From Silvibacterium sp. (GTDB taxonomy: Bacteria > Acidobacteriota > Terriglobia > Terriglobales > Acidobacteriaceae): a stretch of DNA of 34,959 nt. The position numbers and the translations under genes were made by a program. Position 1 is the first letter of the stretch; the number at the start of each line of letters is the position of its first letter. The DNA lies in NCBI GenBank assembly GCA_030037215.1, contig JASHRS010000263.1, forward strand, positions 1 to 34,959. The letters run 5' to 3'. Below are positions 7,611-15,576 of this stretch, piece after piece. The notes beneath the pieces were generated by a model. It ran no database searches, was not told the origin of the DNA, and worked only from the letters and a program-made list of their open reading frames with translations.

Positions 7611-8951
7611 CTATAACGCGCATCCGTGCGGCTGCTCCGCAAATACTCCGCGGTGAAAGACCTGTCGACCGCACACATATGTAGATACGACCTGCCCGTG
7701 CAGTTTTTCGCCTACATAAGGAGACAGAGGATGGCGACAGCGCAGCATTTCCGCTGTGATTTGAAGCTCGGCGTTAGGATCGAAGACGACGAAGTCGGCG
7801 TCGTGGCCGGGTGCGATGGAACCCTTGCGCGTGTCGAGACCAGCGAGGCGCGCAGGGGATGTTGACATGAGGCGGGCAAGATCGGCGAGATCAAATCCAA
7901 GCTGCGGCATTCTGGTCCAGACGGCGGAAACAGCAACGGCAAGGCTCGAAATTCCGCCCCATGCTGTCTGGAAACTGCCTTCGTCCAGGCGCTTTAGCTC
8001 GAGTGGGCATGGAGAGTGATCGGTGTTGATCATGTCGATGATGCCATCTTTAAGCGCCTGCCAGAGAGCGTCACGATTATCGCGACTGCGGATGGGCGGG
8101 GCGCATTTTTGCAATGTGCTGCCGTCGGGGATTTCTTCTGCAGCGAAGTATAAGTAGTGGGGGCAGGTCTCGACGGTGACGGGTAGACCTTCCGCACGAG
8201 CATCACGCAGCATGTCAAGGGCGTGGGCTGTCGCGAGATGGACGATATGCAGGCGAAAGCCGAACTCGCGGCAGAGATTGAGCATGAGTTTTATTGCTTC
8301 AGTTTCGGCTGCATCGGGTCGTGAGGCGAGCCAGGTTGCGTATTTGCGCCAGTCAGCATTGCTGAGCGACTCGGCGGCGCGCATCAACGGTTCGGGCAAT
8401 TCGGCATGCACGAGCAAAGGCAGGCCGGTTGCACGGAGATGAGGTGCAGCGATGCGCAACTCGGCTTCATCGACGCGGAAGAACCCGTCGATGCCCGGTT
8501 CGGCGAGGAAGCATTTGAATCCGCGCACACCAGCAGCTGCGAGCGGCTCGATATCTTGGGTGTTGTGTCCGGAGACGCCACCCCAGGCAGCCCAGTCGAC
8601 TAGGCATTTTCCCTGCGCTGCTTCCCACTTTGCCTCAAGCGCGGCGACGGTAGTGGTTGCAGGGAGGCAGTTCAGCGGCATGTCGATGAGGGTGGTGTAG
8701 CCTCCTGCGGCAGCGGCGTGAGTGGCGGTAGCAAAGCCTTCCCACTCAGTGCGGCCGGGCTCGTTGATGTGGACGTGCGCGTCGACGAAGCCGGGCAGTA
8801 AAGCGTAATCGCCCAGATCGTGGATTTCAAAACCGGACGGGACGTGAGATGGCGCGCAGAGGTCCACGATCTTTTCATCACGGACGAGGACGGCTGCAGG
8901 ACGGATTCGGTCAGCGATTACGACCTGCGTAGAGACAAATGCGTGTGCCAT
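7611..8951 (-). CDS. allB: Allantoinase (amidohydrolase superfamily)
   Basis: Opens the hydantoin ring of (S)-allantoin to give allantoate. The metal site of the dihydroorotase/allantoinase group is complete: DAHVHINEPGRTEWEGF (HxH), GVRGFKCFLAEPG (the Lys that is carbamylated), LLVHAELPEP, HIVHLATAHAL and INTDHSPCPLELK (the Asp). The ORF track extends to 9023, but the ATG at 8951 (MAHAFVSTQVVIADRI) gives 446 aa, the normal length. The 43-bp divergent spacer to guaD is short for two promoters, so the operon promoter may lie partly inside the 5' end of guaD. This is the first gene of the minus-strand purine operon. Confidence 0.95.
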   Translation of the reverse strand: MAHAFVSTQVVIADRIRPAAVLVRDEKIVDLCAPSHVPSGFEIHDLGDYALLPGFVDAHVHINEPGRTEWEGFATATHAAAAGGYTTLIDMPLNCLPATTTVAALEAKWEAAQGKCLVDWAAWGGVSGHNTQDIEPLAAAGVRGFKCFLAEPGIDGFFRVDEAELRIAAPHLRATGLPLLVHAELPEPLMRAAESLSNADWRKYATWLASRPDAAETEAIKLMLNLCREFGFRLHIVHLATAHALDMLRDARAEGLPVTVETCPHYLYFAAEEIPDGSTLQKCAPPIRSRDNRDALWQALKDGIIDMINTDHSPCPLELKRLDEGSFQTAWGGISSLAVAVSAVWTRMPQLGFDLADLARLMSTSPARLAGLDTRKGSIAPGHDADFVVFDPNAELQITAEMLRCRHPLSPYVGEKLHGQVVSTYVCGRQVFHRGVFAEQPHGCAL

Positions 8952-8994
8952 ACTGGCATTACTTTCTCGTGTACCCCGAGGAGAAGCAAGTCTT

Positions 8995-9474
8995 ATGTCT
9001 ACAGAGTCGCACCTTGCTTTCATGCGCCGTGCAATCGCGCTGGCAACGGAAAATGTCCGATCAGGGCGCGGCGGGCCTTTTGGAACCGTGATTGTACGGG
9101 ATGACGAGATTCTGGCAGAAGGGGTAAACCTGGTTACGCTGACGAATGATCCTACGGCTCACGCGGAAGTGAATGCGATCCGCGAGGCCTGTCACAAGCT
9201 GGGCATGTTCAGCCTGAACAACTGCACGCTCTTCACCAGCTGCGAGCCTTGCCCGATGTGCCTTGCGGCGATCTACTGGGCGCGTATTGACCGCATTTAT
9301 TACGCCAATACTGCCGCTGACGCAGCCCGGATCGGGTTTGATGACGCGTTCCTGTATCGCGAATTGCTTCTGCCGATCGAGCAACGGTCCACACCGACGA
9401 CGCAACTCCTGCAGAGAGAGGCGAAAGAGAGCTTCGCAGAGTGGGAGAATTCGACAATTAAGATTCCCTACTAA
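8995..9474 (+). CDS. guaD: Guanine deaminase (cytidine-deaminase-like fold)
   Basis: Deaminates guanine to xanthine, feeding the divergent xanthine-dehydrogenase operon. The 159-aa protein has the zinc site of the family: HAEVNAIREAC (His ligand and catalytic Glu) and SCEPCPMCLAAIYWARI (two Cys ligands). The downstream GFDDAFLYREL segment and long C-terminal tail resemble the small bacterial guanine deaminases (Bacillus GuaD type) rather than tRNA adenosine deaminase TadA. A GAGGAG stands 11 nt before the ATG. The divergent arrangement suggests shared control with the degradation operon. The GH42 gene starts about 100 bp downstream and belongs to another functional unit. Confidence 0.88.
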   Translation: MSTESHLAFMRRAIALATENVRSGRGGPFGTVIVRDDEILAEGVNLVTLTNDPTAHAEVNAIREACHKLGMFSLNNCTLFTSCEPCPMCLAAIYWARIDRIYYANTAADAARIGFDDAFLYRELLLPIEQRSTPTTQLLQREAKESFAEWENSTIKIPY

Positions 9475-9515
9475 GGATGAGATGGAAGCTGTAGAGGCGT
9501 TTGGCAAAGTGGTTC

Positions 9516-9531
9516 GTGAAAACGCTTTCTT
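9516..9531 (+). promoter_or_regulatory. Candidate LacI-type operator, site 3 (upstream of GH42)
   Basis: GTGAAAACGCTTTCTT is a pseudo-palindrome with a central CG, typical in form for LacI-family operators. It matches the consensus GAGAAAACGTTTTCTC, derived from this and two other sites in the window (19120-19135, 21674-21689), at 13 of 16 positions. It lies 46 bp before the preferred GH42 start, which argues that this stretch is promoter rather than coding sequence. Confidence 0.45.
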
Positions 9532-9577
9532 AAAGCCCTCGAAATGTGCGAAAGTATTCGTGGAGCGACTCTTAAAG

Positions 9578-11767
9578 ATGAGTAAACGAGCTGCGCGAAG
9601 CCGCTGGATGTATGTTCTCTTAGCCCTCTTCATCGTTCTAAATAGCGCGAACAGAGCGCACGCATTCCGTGCCTCTGACAAGAATCAGAAGGACAGCGAT
9701 TCTGCGGGCGGAACTACTGGGACTGACGGCACTCCAGCTGAGTTTCCTACCGTGCTTTATGGCGCTGCTTATTACCACGAATATGAACCCTATGAGCGGC
9801 TCGATGAGGATGTACAGCTCATGAAGAGCGCTGGCCTGAACGTGGTTCGCATGGGCGAATCTACGTGGAGCCTTTGGGAGCCTGAAGACGGACACTTTGA
9901 ATACGCGTGGATGGATCGCGTAGTGGATGCGATGGGAAAAGCAGGGATCAAAGTCATTATGGGCACGCCTACGTATTCCATTCCGACCTGGCTCTATAAG
10001 GAGCATCCGGAGATTCTGGCTCGGCCGCTCGGAGGAGCAAAGACGTTTTATGGCATGCGGCAGAACATGGATATCTCGAACCCAACGTTTCGCTTTTATG
10101 CGCAGAGGGTGATTACGAATCTTGTCGAGCATTACAGGAACAATCCCTATGTGATTGGCTGGCAGATCGACAATGAAACATCGTCGTATGGGGCGTCGAA
10201 CCCAGATGTATTTGCCGGCTTTGTCAATCACCTCAAAGAAAAATTCGGCACTCCTGAAAATATGAACAAGGCTTGGTTCCTGAACTACTGGGGCGAGGAC
10301 GTTAATTCATGGGACGACATGCCGACGCGCGATGACGCGCAAAGCACAGGCTACAAGCTTGAATGGACGCGATGGCAGCAGATGCGCGTGACGGATTATC
10401 TTTCGTGGCAGGCTGCGCTTGTAAGGCGCTATCGAAGGCCGGATCAGTTTGTGACGACGGACTTTGCTGGTGGGTTCAAGCCGGATGTGAATGAAGAAGC
10501 CGTGTCTCGGGCGCTGGATATTGTGGCGTTAAACAATTACCACGGCACGCAGGACCATTTCGACGGTTCGGACCAGTCGATGGCCGAAGACTATGCGCGT
10601 TCTCTGAAGCACAGCAATTTTCTGGTGACGGAGACGAATGCTCAGACGACGGACTGGGATTCTGCATTTCAGTTTCCGCCGTATGACGGGCAACTGCGGG
10701 AGGACGTTTACACGCATATCGCCAACGGCGCCAACATGGTGGAGTACTGGCATTGGGCATCGATTGCAGCCAACCAGGAGACGTACTGGAAAGGGATTCT
10801 GTCGCACGACTACGAGCCGAATCGTGCCTATGCGGAGGTTTCTCGAACGGCGCATGAGCTGCAGAAAATAGGTCCGCAGTTGGTGGACATGCAGCTGAAG
10901 AATCAGGTGGCCATTCTCTGGAGCCGTGACTCAATGAACGCCATCAGCTTTATGCCGTTTACGTCGAGCGGACCGCAGTGGTCTTTCGCGCCTCCGGTCG
11001 CTGATTATGGCTCGCTGGTCAGACAATTCCATAACGCGCTGTACTCGTTGAATGTTGGCGTGGATTTTGTCTTTCCGGAAACAGCGAATTTTTCGCAATA
11101 CAAGCTGCTTATTGTTCCTGCGCTATACATTGCCGACGACGCGCTGCTCGAACGCATCTCCGATTACGTAAAGAACGGCGGCCACGTAGTCATGACGTTC
11201 AAGAGCGGATTTGCCAACGAGAATTCCGCTGTTCGGTGGGTGCGCGCGCCGGGACCACTACGCGAAGCTACGGGTTTTAGTTATCAGGAGTTCTCAAATC
11301 TTGAGAAACCGTTGGCGCTCAAGGGAGACCCGTTTCACGTAGGAAAAGACAATCAGGTGATGTACTGGGCGGAGTTCCTTATGCCGGAACATGCAAAAGC
11401 ACTGGCATATTACGACCATCCGTTTTTTGGACGCTGGCCAGCTATCACTGAGAATCAATATGGGAAAGGTAGTTTGCTTTACGAAGGAACATATTTTAGC
11501 GATGGATTGCAGCGCGCGATAATGCTCGACGCGCTAAAAAACGCTGGATTGACAGGGCCGGATCAGCAACTTCCGACTTCCATCCATGTAGTCAGCGGTG
11601 AGAATCGTTTTGGCAAACGCCTTCATTACTATTTCAATTATTCCAGCAACTCTGTCTCCTTTACTTACCCCTACTCGTCAGGGGAGGACCTGCTTACAGA
11701 TACGCCAGTAACGAACGATCAGCAAGTCACTCTGAAGCCGTGGGATCTGGCGATTGTCGAAGAGTAG
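9578..11767 (+). CDS. Secreted GH42 beta-galactosidase
   Basis: Predicted exo-acting beta-galactosidase (GH42 members also cleave alpha-L-arabinopyranosides) exported from the cytoplasm. The (beta/alpha)8 barrel begins at YGAAYYHEYEPYERLDED with the family NVVRMGESTWSLWEPEDG and PTWLYKEHPEIL motifs. The acid/base Glu is in IGWQIDNETSS and the nucleophile Glu in NFLVTETNAQ. Trimerisation-type and C-terminal beta domains follow. The ORF track starts inside guaD at 9263; the ATG at 9578 gives 729 aa beginning MSKRAARSRWMYVLLALFIV, a convincing signal peptide with cleavage near AHA. An earlier ATG at 9482 with AAGGA would put 32 residues before the signal peptide and read through the operator-like site, so it is less likely. 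The hydrophobic, secreted form fits extracytoplasmic oligosaccharide trimming. Confidence 0.92.
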   Translation: MSKRAARSRWMYVLLALFIVLNSANRAHAFRASDKNQKDSDSAGGTTGTDGTPAEFPTVLYGAAYYHEYEPYERLDEDVQLMKSAGLNVVRMGESTWSLWEPEDGHFEYAWMDRVVDAMGKAGIKVIMGTPTYSIPTWLYKEHPEILARPLGGAKTFYGMRQNMDISNPTFRFYAQRVITNLVEHYRNNPYVIGWQIDNETSSYGASNPDVFAGFVNHLKEKFGTPENMNKAWFLNYWGEDVNSWDDMPTRDDAQSTGYKLEWTRWQQMRVTDYLSWQAALVRRYRRPDQFVTTDFAGGFKPDVNEEAVSRALDIVALNNYHGTQDHFDGSDQSMAEDYARSLKHSNFLVTETNAQTTDWDSAFQFPPYDGQLREDVYTHIANGANMVEYWHWASIAANQETYWKGILSHDYEPNRAYAEVSRTAHELQKIGPQLVDMQLKNQVAILWSRDSMNAISFMPFTSSGPQWSFAPPVADYGSLVRQFHNALYSLNVGVDFVFPETANFSQYKLLIVPALYIADDALLERISDYVKNGGHVVMTFKSGFANENSAVRWVRAPGPLREATGFSYQEFSNLEKPLALKGDPFHVGKDNQVMYWAEFLMPEHAKALAYYDHPFFGRWPAITENQYGKGSLLYEGTYFSDGLQRAIMLDALKNAGLTGPDQQLPTSIHVVSGENRFGKRLHYYFNYSSNSVSFTYPYSSGEDLLTDTPVTNDQQVTLKPWDLAIVEE

Positions 11768-11776
11768 TGAGCAAAG

Positions 11777-11805
11777 GCAGAATCAAGAGTGAATCCTGAT
11801 TCTGC
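11777..11805. terminator. Inverted repeat between convergent genes (possible bidirectional terminator)
   Basis: GCAGAATC (11777-11784) and GATTCTGC (11798-11805) form a perfect 8-bp stem with a 13-nt loop. It exactly fills the 38-bp gap between the stops of the GH42 gene and the convergent glycosidase gene. There is no clear U-tract on either side, so termination strength is uncertain. Confidence 0.45.
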
Positions 11806-13602
11806 TCAGTAGTTCACCAGATACAGCCTTCCTTTCAGCTGCACAGGATCCTTTTCTGTGGACTGGAACGTCAGGGTAAGCGGAGTTTCCGGGTGCAGGT
11901 TCTTCTGGCTGATTTCGCCTACGGCCCATGAGAGTCCGGCCCATATCACGCGGTCGTAGTCCTCGCGAACGGGTAGTTCTTTGCCATTCTGCTCAGCCTT
12001 CAACAGAAACACTTTGCCCATGTTCGTGCCGTTCGGCGGACCCCCTGCCCATGTGCGGCGAAGGCTGCCATCCGGTGAGTACTGCTGCATGATTAGGCGC
12101 AGATCGCCACCAGGCGGCGCTGGAATCGTAGCCTGGATCACGCCTTTACCGATTGACTTGAATTCAGCGGTTACCGGGCGGATCGCGCGCGGGATTACAA
12201 CATCCTGCTGGACGCCGAAATCGTAGGCAGGGGCAGTGTATTTTCCGAAGCCCACCATGGCCATCTGCCCGGGACCAAGCTCGATGGTGTCTCCCGTAAG
12301 GCGCGGTACGAAGCCTGCATCCCGAAATAGAAGCTTGCCCGGGCTCAGTGGTTTCTGTACCTGCGAAAGCAGCGGCAGTGCGATTTTGGCCATATCCTGT
12401 GCTGGATTTACCACCACATATACGCTGCCGTCGGAGTCGACTGCACCGAAACCATAGGTCTGGGTTTCGCCGGGAATGCCGCCAAAGGTCTCGACCTGCC
12501 CTACTGATTGAAAATGCAAAAATAGCGACTGCACGCGAGCATACCAGTCAGCATCCTGATTACTCATAAGCTCAAGGTTGCCGTATGTGGTGTTGATCCA
12601 TCCGCCGCGAGCAAGCATCAGGATGAGCGATCCTTTCCATTCCTGAAATGCGCGGCGGTAGATGGTGCCGGTCTTGCCCGGCATGAAGCTTGTGGTGTCG
12701 ATGCGTTCCAGCGGAACACCGGCCTGATGATAACGGCGTGCCTGATGATCGCTGTAGATGTCGAGCGTCCGCCAGAAATTCATTTCCGGAACATCTCCGG
12801 GGCGTGGATCTCCGCAGTAGAGTGAGTCGAAAACAGTGAGCCACCGGAGATCAATCGGATCTTTGAACGGAAACGGATAAGACGTCGAGTCCATGACGCC
12901 GCCGAAGCCGTTGAATGCTTCGAGAACTACGTCGGGATTTTTTTGGCGAAAGTTTGCGAGGGCATCGCGCAGGGCATCGGAGTTGCGCTGAATGATTTCC
13001 TCCTTCGTCAGCGTTGCCTCGGCGTGCGGGGTCGCCGCTGTGAGGTCGGCAAAGTCAAAGAGGAACATGCGGACGCCGTGGTCGTACCAGTATTGCAGCG
13101 TGTTCATGAAGTCGGGCAGGAAGCCGCCTTCAAACATGGACATGGCTGTGCCCTGCTTGTTAAGCGAATCGCGCCACTGCGGAGCTGCATTGAGATGAAC
13201 GAGCGTATTCGTGCTGAACCACAGGCCGGGAAGGATTCCATTTTCCTGACATTTCTTGATCCATGCGTCTGGACCGTTGGGCCAGTTGGGTTTTTTCCAA
13301 GTGCGATAGGCGCCGTTGGGGTCGAACCAGAAGGCGTCCATTACATAGTAGTCAAAACGAGCACCGGATTTCTTGAGGCGAAGCAGCTGATCCAGCTCGC
13401 GCATCGATAGGGCTTCGGTTAATGGAACATTGTCGGAAAGCTCGTCATAGACGGACCAGTTGTCGTAAACAGAGATGGGATCGGGAAGCGTAGGCGAGCC
13501 CAGAGCGGCTCTGGAGTAGCGCTGCTGTGCAGGGGCGGCAAGGATGCCGGGCAATAAAACAAATGCGGCAGCAAAAGCCAGGGCACGAGTCGCATTATTC
13601 AT
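11806..13602 (-). CDS. Secreted GH-D-clan-like (alpha-galactosidase-like) glycoside hydrolase
   Basis: A 598-aa exported protein; MNNATRALAFAAAFVLLPG is a signal peptide with cleavage near ILAAPA. The core looks like a (beta/alpha)8 glycosidase of clan GH-D (GH27/GH36/GH31-like): FDYYVMDAFWFDPNG, then a WPNGPDAWIKKCQENGILPG segment and GLWFSTNTL. MFLFDFADL has an Asp at the expected nucleophile strand, and YCGDPRPGD could hold the acid/base Asp. The C-terminal 200 residues look like beta-sandwich. I cannot assign a CAZy family; an alpha-galactosidase or alpha-L-arabinopyranosidase-like role is inference from the fold and from GH42/araBD neighbours. Its start overlaps the end of the beta-helix gene by 8 bp, so the two are probably co-translated. 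Confidence 0.65.
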   Translation of the reverse strand: MNNATRALAFAAAFVLLPGILAAPAQQRYSRAALGSPTLPDPISVYDNWSVYDELSDNVPLTEALSMRELDQLLRLKKSGARFDYYVMDAFWFDPNGAYRTWKKPNWPNGPDAWIKKCQENGILPGLWFSTNTLVHLNAAPQWRDSLNKQGTAMSMFEGGFLPDFMNTLQYWYDHGVRMFLFDFADLTAATPHAEATLTKEEIIQRNSDALRDALANFRQKNPDVVLEAFNGFGGVMDSTSYPFPFKDPIDLRWLTVFDSLYCGDPRPGDVPEMNFWRTLDIYSDHQARRYHQAGVPLERIDTTSFMPGKTGTIYRRAFQEWKGSLILMLARGGWINTTYGNLELMSNQDADWYARVQSLFLHFQSVGQVETFGGIPGETQTYGFGAVDSDGSVYVVVNPAQDMAKIALPLLSQVQKPLSPGKLLFRDAGFVPRLTGDTIELGPGQMAMVGFGKYTAPAYDFGVQQDVVIPRAIRPVTAEFKSIGKGVIQATIPAPPGGDLRLIMQQYSPDGSLRRTWAGGPPNGTNMGKVFLLKAEQNGKELPVREDYDRVIWAGLSWAVGEISQKNLHPETPLTLTFQSTEKDPVQLKGRLYLVNY

Positions 13603-15484
13603 CCTGATTCACTCCCATCTGTGCATAAATCGGCTCACCCAGTGCGCGGCGCAGGGCGAGTCCAAGTTGTACCGGCCCGACAAATCCATCCCAGTGCGCA
13701 GCGGTACTACCGTCCGGCATTGAAAGCGTGGTCTGTACTGAGGCGTTACCAACGGCCTGCTCTACGGTGATGCCGTCAAGATTCAGATCGGTTATCGCGT
13801 TGCGGAATGCTTCCGTGCTGAAAAGCTGCTTGTCCCGGGAGGTCATCCGCAGGATTACCTGCAGCCCCTGAGCACGGTACTGCTGCCTGAAACTCTTTAG
13901 CCCAACAATCTGTTGCAAAGCTTGATCGCTTACCAATCCGTGCGAATCAAGAGAGATCGGCAATACGCAATCGACTCGCCAGGGCCCGTATGACGCCGGG
14001 GCATTAGTAACCAATCCGCGCGCCGAGTCGGAAGACTCCTCATCGCTCGACTCGGATTGCTCGACAGGGCGAAACCATTGCTGCAACGGGTGTTGAGCAA
14101 AGCTACTGCCCACCTCCTGATGCGTGGCTGCCTGCAGGTCAACCATGCCACTGAACTGCCGTTCGCCATATTTCCACTCTGGACTTCCAACGCCGAAATA
14201 GCCATAGTGATTTTGCACAAAGGAAAGTGAGGTATTGCTGTCGACCATCCACGGTGCAGTTGAATAGATAGTGTTGTTGCGGAATACAGCTGATCCTGTC
14301 TTGATATCCGCCTCATTCAGCAGTGCGGGTGCATTCTCAAAGGAGTTCCAGTAAACGGTGTTATCTTCGATGGTCAAGCCATCGATAGAACCACCATTCC
14401 ACGACAGGAGAAAGATTGCGCCCTGGTATTTCGCCATGCGAGGGCTCCGGGCATTGTTGATGCACAGGTTTCCTCGCACCAAGCTCTGCCTTGTGACGAA
14501 TCCGGCACCGAAGACAGCGATGCAGTAACCCTGCGTATCGTGCGCATAGTTGTCTATGACAGAGTTCTTCGTGTTTCCGTAATCGATGTCATATGCGCCG
14601 CCATCTACGCCGGGGCTGTCGGTCAGATAGGCTTCGTTATCGCGCACCGTGCAATCGTCGCACATCCATGTCCAGATCGCGTTGGGAGTGCCCATGCTCT
14701 CGGTATTCTGCATCCCGGTATTCCATGCGACGCTCGTCGCAATTTCTCCGTTTCGGTCGCGGAACAACACAATCCCGTCACCCTGAACATCATGGACAGT
14801 GGAGTTGCGAATTACGACGTTCGAGCTCCAGTCGCTCTCGGGCGGATAGCCAAGGTCTCCTCCGCCTATGAGAATCCCGACCCACTGATTTGTATTCCAG
14901 GCAGTGACATTATCGACGAGCACGTCATCGAAGTGCTGATTTGCACTGCTGGGTGAGATCGAGACCAGTCCGCTTTCTTTGTGCTTCATCTCGCCGCCGA
15001 ACACGTCATGGACTGCGAGATTGGAAACATGAATGTGGTGCAGGATGCCCTTGTCTCCGCTAATGAAGATGCCGTATGTGTTGCCGCCGGCGAGGTCGAG
15101 GGAATCGATGTCCCAATATTGCTGATTGAAGAGCCGGAGGGATTCTTCACTTTGTTTCGGCGCCACAACTTTGGGCCGCGGGCCCTCGCCATAGGCGGTC
15201 AGGCGGATAGGGGCGCCTTCAGCGCCTGATCCTTTCAGAGCGAGTGCGCCATCGCATGATGTTCCCCGCCGGAGCCGGATCGTGTCGCCGGGCGAGAATG
15301 TGACCGCATTGAGCTGCGCAAGATTATTCCACGCACTTTGCTGCGAACTGCCATCTCCCGACGTTAGAACGCTGCAATCTACGTAGAATGTGTGAGTGTG
15401 AGCGGGTGCGGACGGATTCTGAGCTGCGCCGATTGCACAGCAAGCCAGCAGCGCAACGAAGGAGAAATTTCTGAACCGGGACAT
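13595..15484 (-). CDS. Exported right-handed parallel beta-helix protein with an extra C-terminal domain
   Basis: A 629-aa exported protein. MSRFRNFSFVALLACCAIG is a signal peptide; ALLAC could be a lipobox, or cleavage could be after AAQ. Residues 30-70 (TFYVDCSVLTSGDG and SPGDTIRLRRGTSCDGAL) are the usual cap of pectate-lyase-like parallel beta-helices. About fifteen short strands with N-rich turns follow (VVIRNSTVHDVQGDGIVLF, IEDNTVYWNS, FRNNTIYSTAP). A Ser/Glu/Asp linker (EQSESSDEESSDSARG) leads to a final domain of about 140 residues that I do not recognise. It contains GLQVILRMTSRD and DLNLDGITVEQA, reminiscent of a TIM-barrel beta-alpha unit. Function is probably polysaccharide binding or cleavage; catalytic residues could not be identified. 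It lies between the receptor and the glycosidase. Confidence 0.75.
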   Translation of the reverse strand: MSRFRNFSFVALLACCAIGAAQNPSAPAHTHTFYVDCSVLTSGDGSSQQSAWNNLAQLNAVTFSPGDTIRLRRGTSCDGALALKGSGAEGAPIRLTAYGEGPRPKVVAPKQSEESLRLFNQQYWDIDSLDLAGGNTYGIFISGDKGILHHIHVSNLAVHDVFGGEMKHKESGLVSISPSSANQHFDDVLVDNVTAWNTNQWVGILIGGGDLGYPPESDWSSNVVIRNSTVHDVQGDGIVLFRDRNGEIATSVAWNTGMQNTESMGTPNAIWTWMCDDCTVRDNEAYLTDSPGVDGGAYDIDYGNTKNSVIDNYAHDTQGYCIAVFGAGFVTRQSLVRGNLCINNARSPRMAKYQGAIFLLSWNGGSIDGLTIEDNTVYWNSFENAPALLNEADIKTGSAVFRNNTIYSTAPWMVDSNTSLSFVQNHYGYFGVGSPEWKYGERQFSGMVDLQAATHQEVGSSFAQHPLQQWFRPVEQSESSDEESSDSARGLVTNAPASYGPWRVDCVLPISLDSHGLVSDQALQQIVGLKSFRQQYRAQGLQVILRMTSRDKQLFSTEAFRNAITDLNLDGITVEQAVGNASVQTTLSMPDGSTAAHWDGFVGPVQLGLALRRALGEPIYAQMGVNQDE

Positions 15485-15522
15485 CGATTGATACCTATGG
15501 AGAGAATTTCAAAAGAAAGGCC

Positions 15523-15548
15523 CTGCCGCAATCAGTGCCTTGCGGCAG
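15523..15548 (-). terminator. Stem-loop downstream of the TonB-dependent receptor gene
   Basis: CTGCCGCAA (15523-15531) and TTGCGGCAG (15540-15548) form a perfect 9-bp GC-rich stem with an 8-nt loop. In the minus direction the stem is followed by a T-rich run (CCTTTCTTTTG) and begins 28 bp past the receptor stop. It could be a partial terminator that lowers expression of the beta-helix/glycosidase pair relative to the receptor, or a 3'-end mRNA stabiliser. Confidence 0.65.
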
Positions 15549-15576
15549 AGCCAGTGAAGCGAGTCAAATAAATGGC

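Noticed and set aside
6562-7656. 364-aa plus-strand ORF opposite xdhA
   Set aside because: It is antisense to a convincing molybdopterin subunit, has no family motif, and reflects high-GC codon bias on the other strand.
9482-9577. Earlier ATG (9482) with AAGGA as GH42 start
   Set aside because: Would put 32 residues before a clean signal peptide and translate through the operator-like site; kept only as an alternative.
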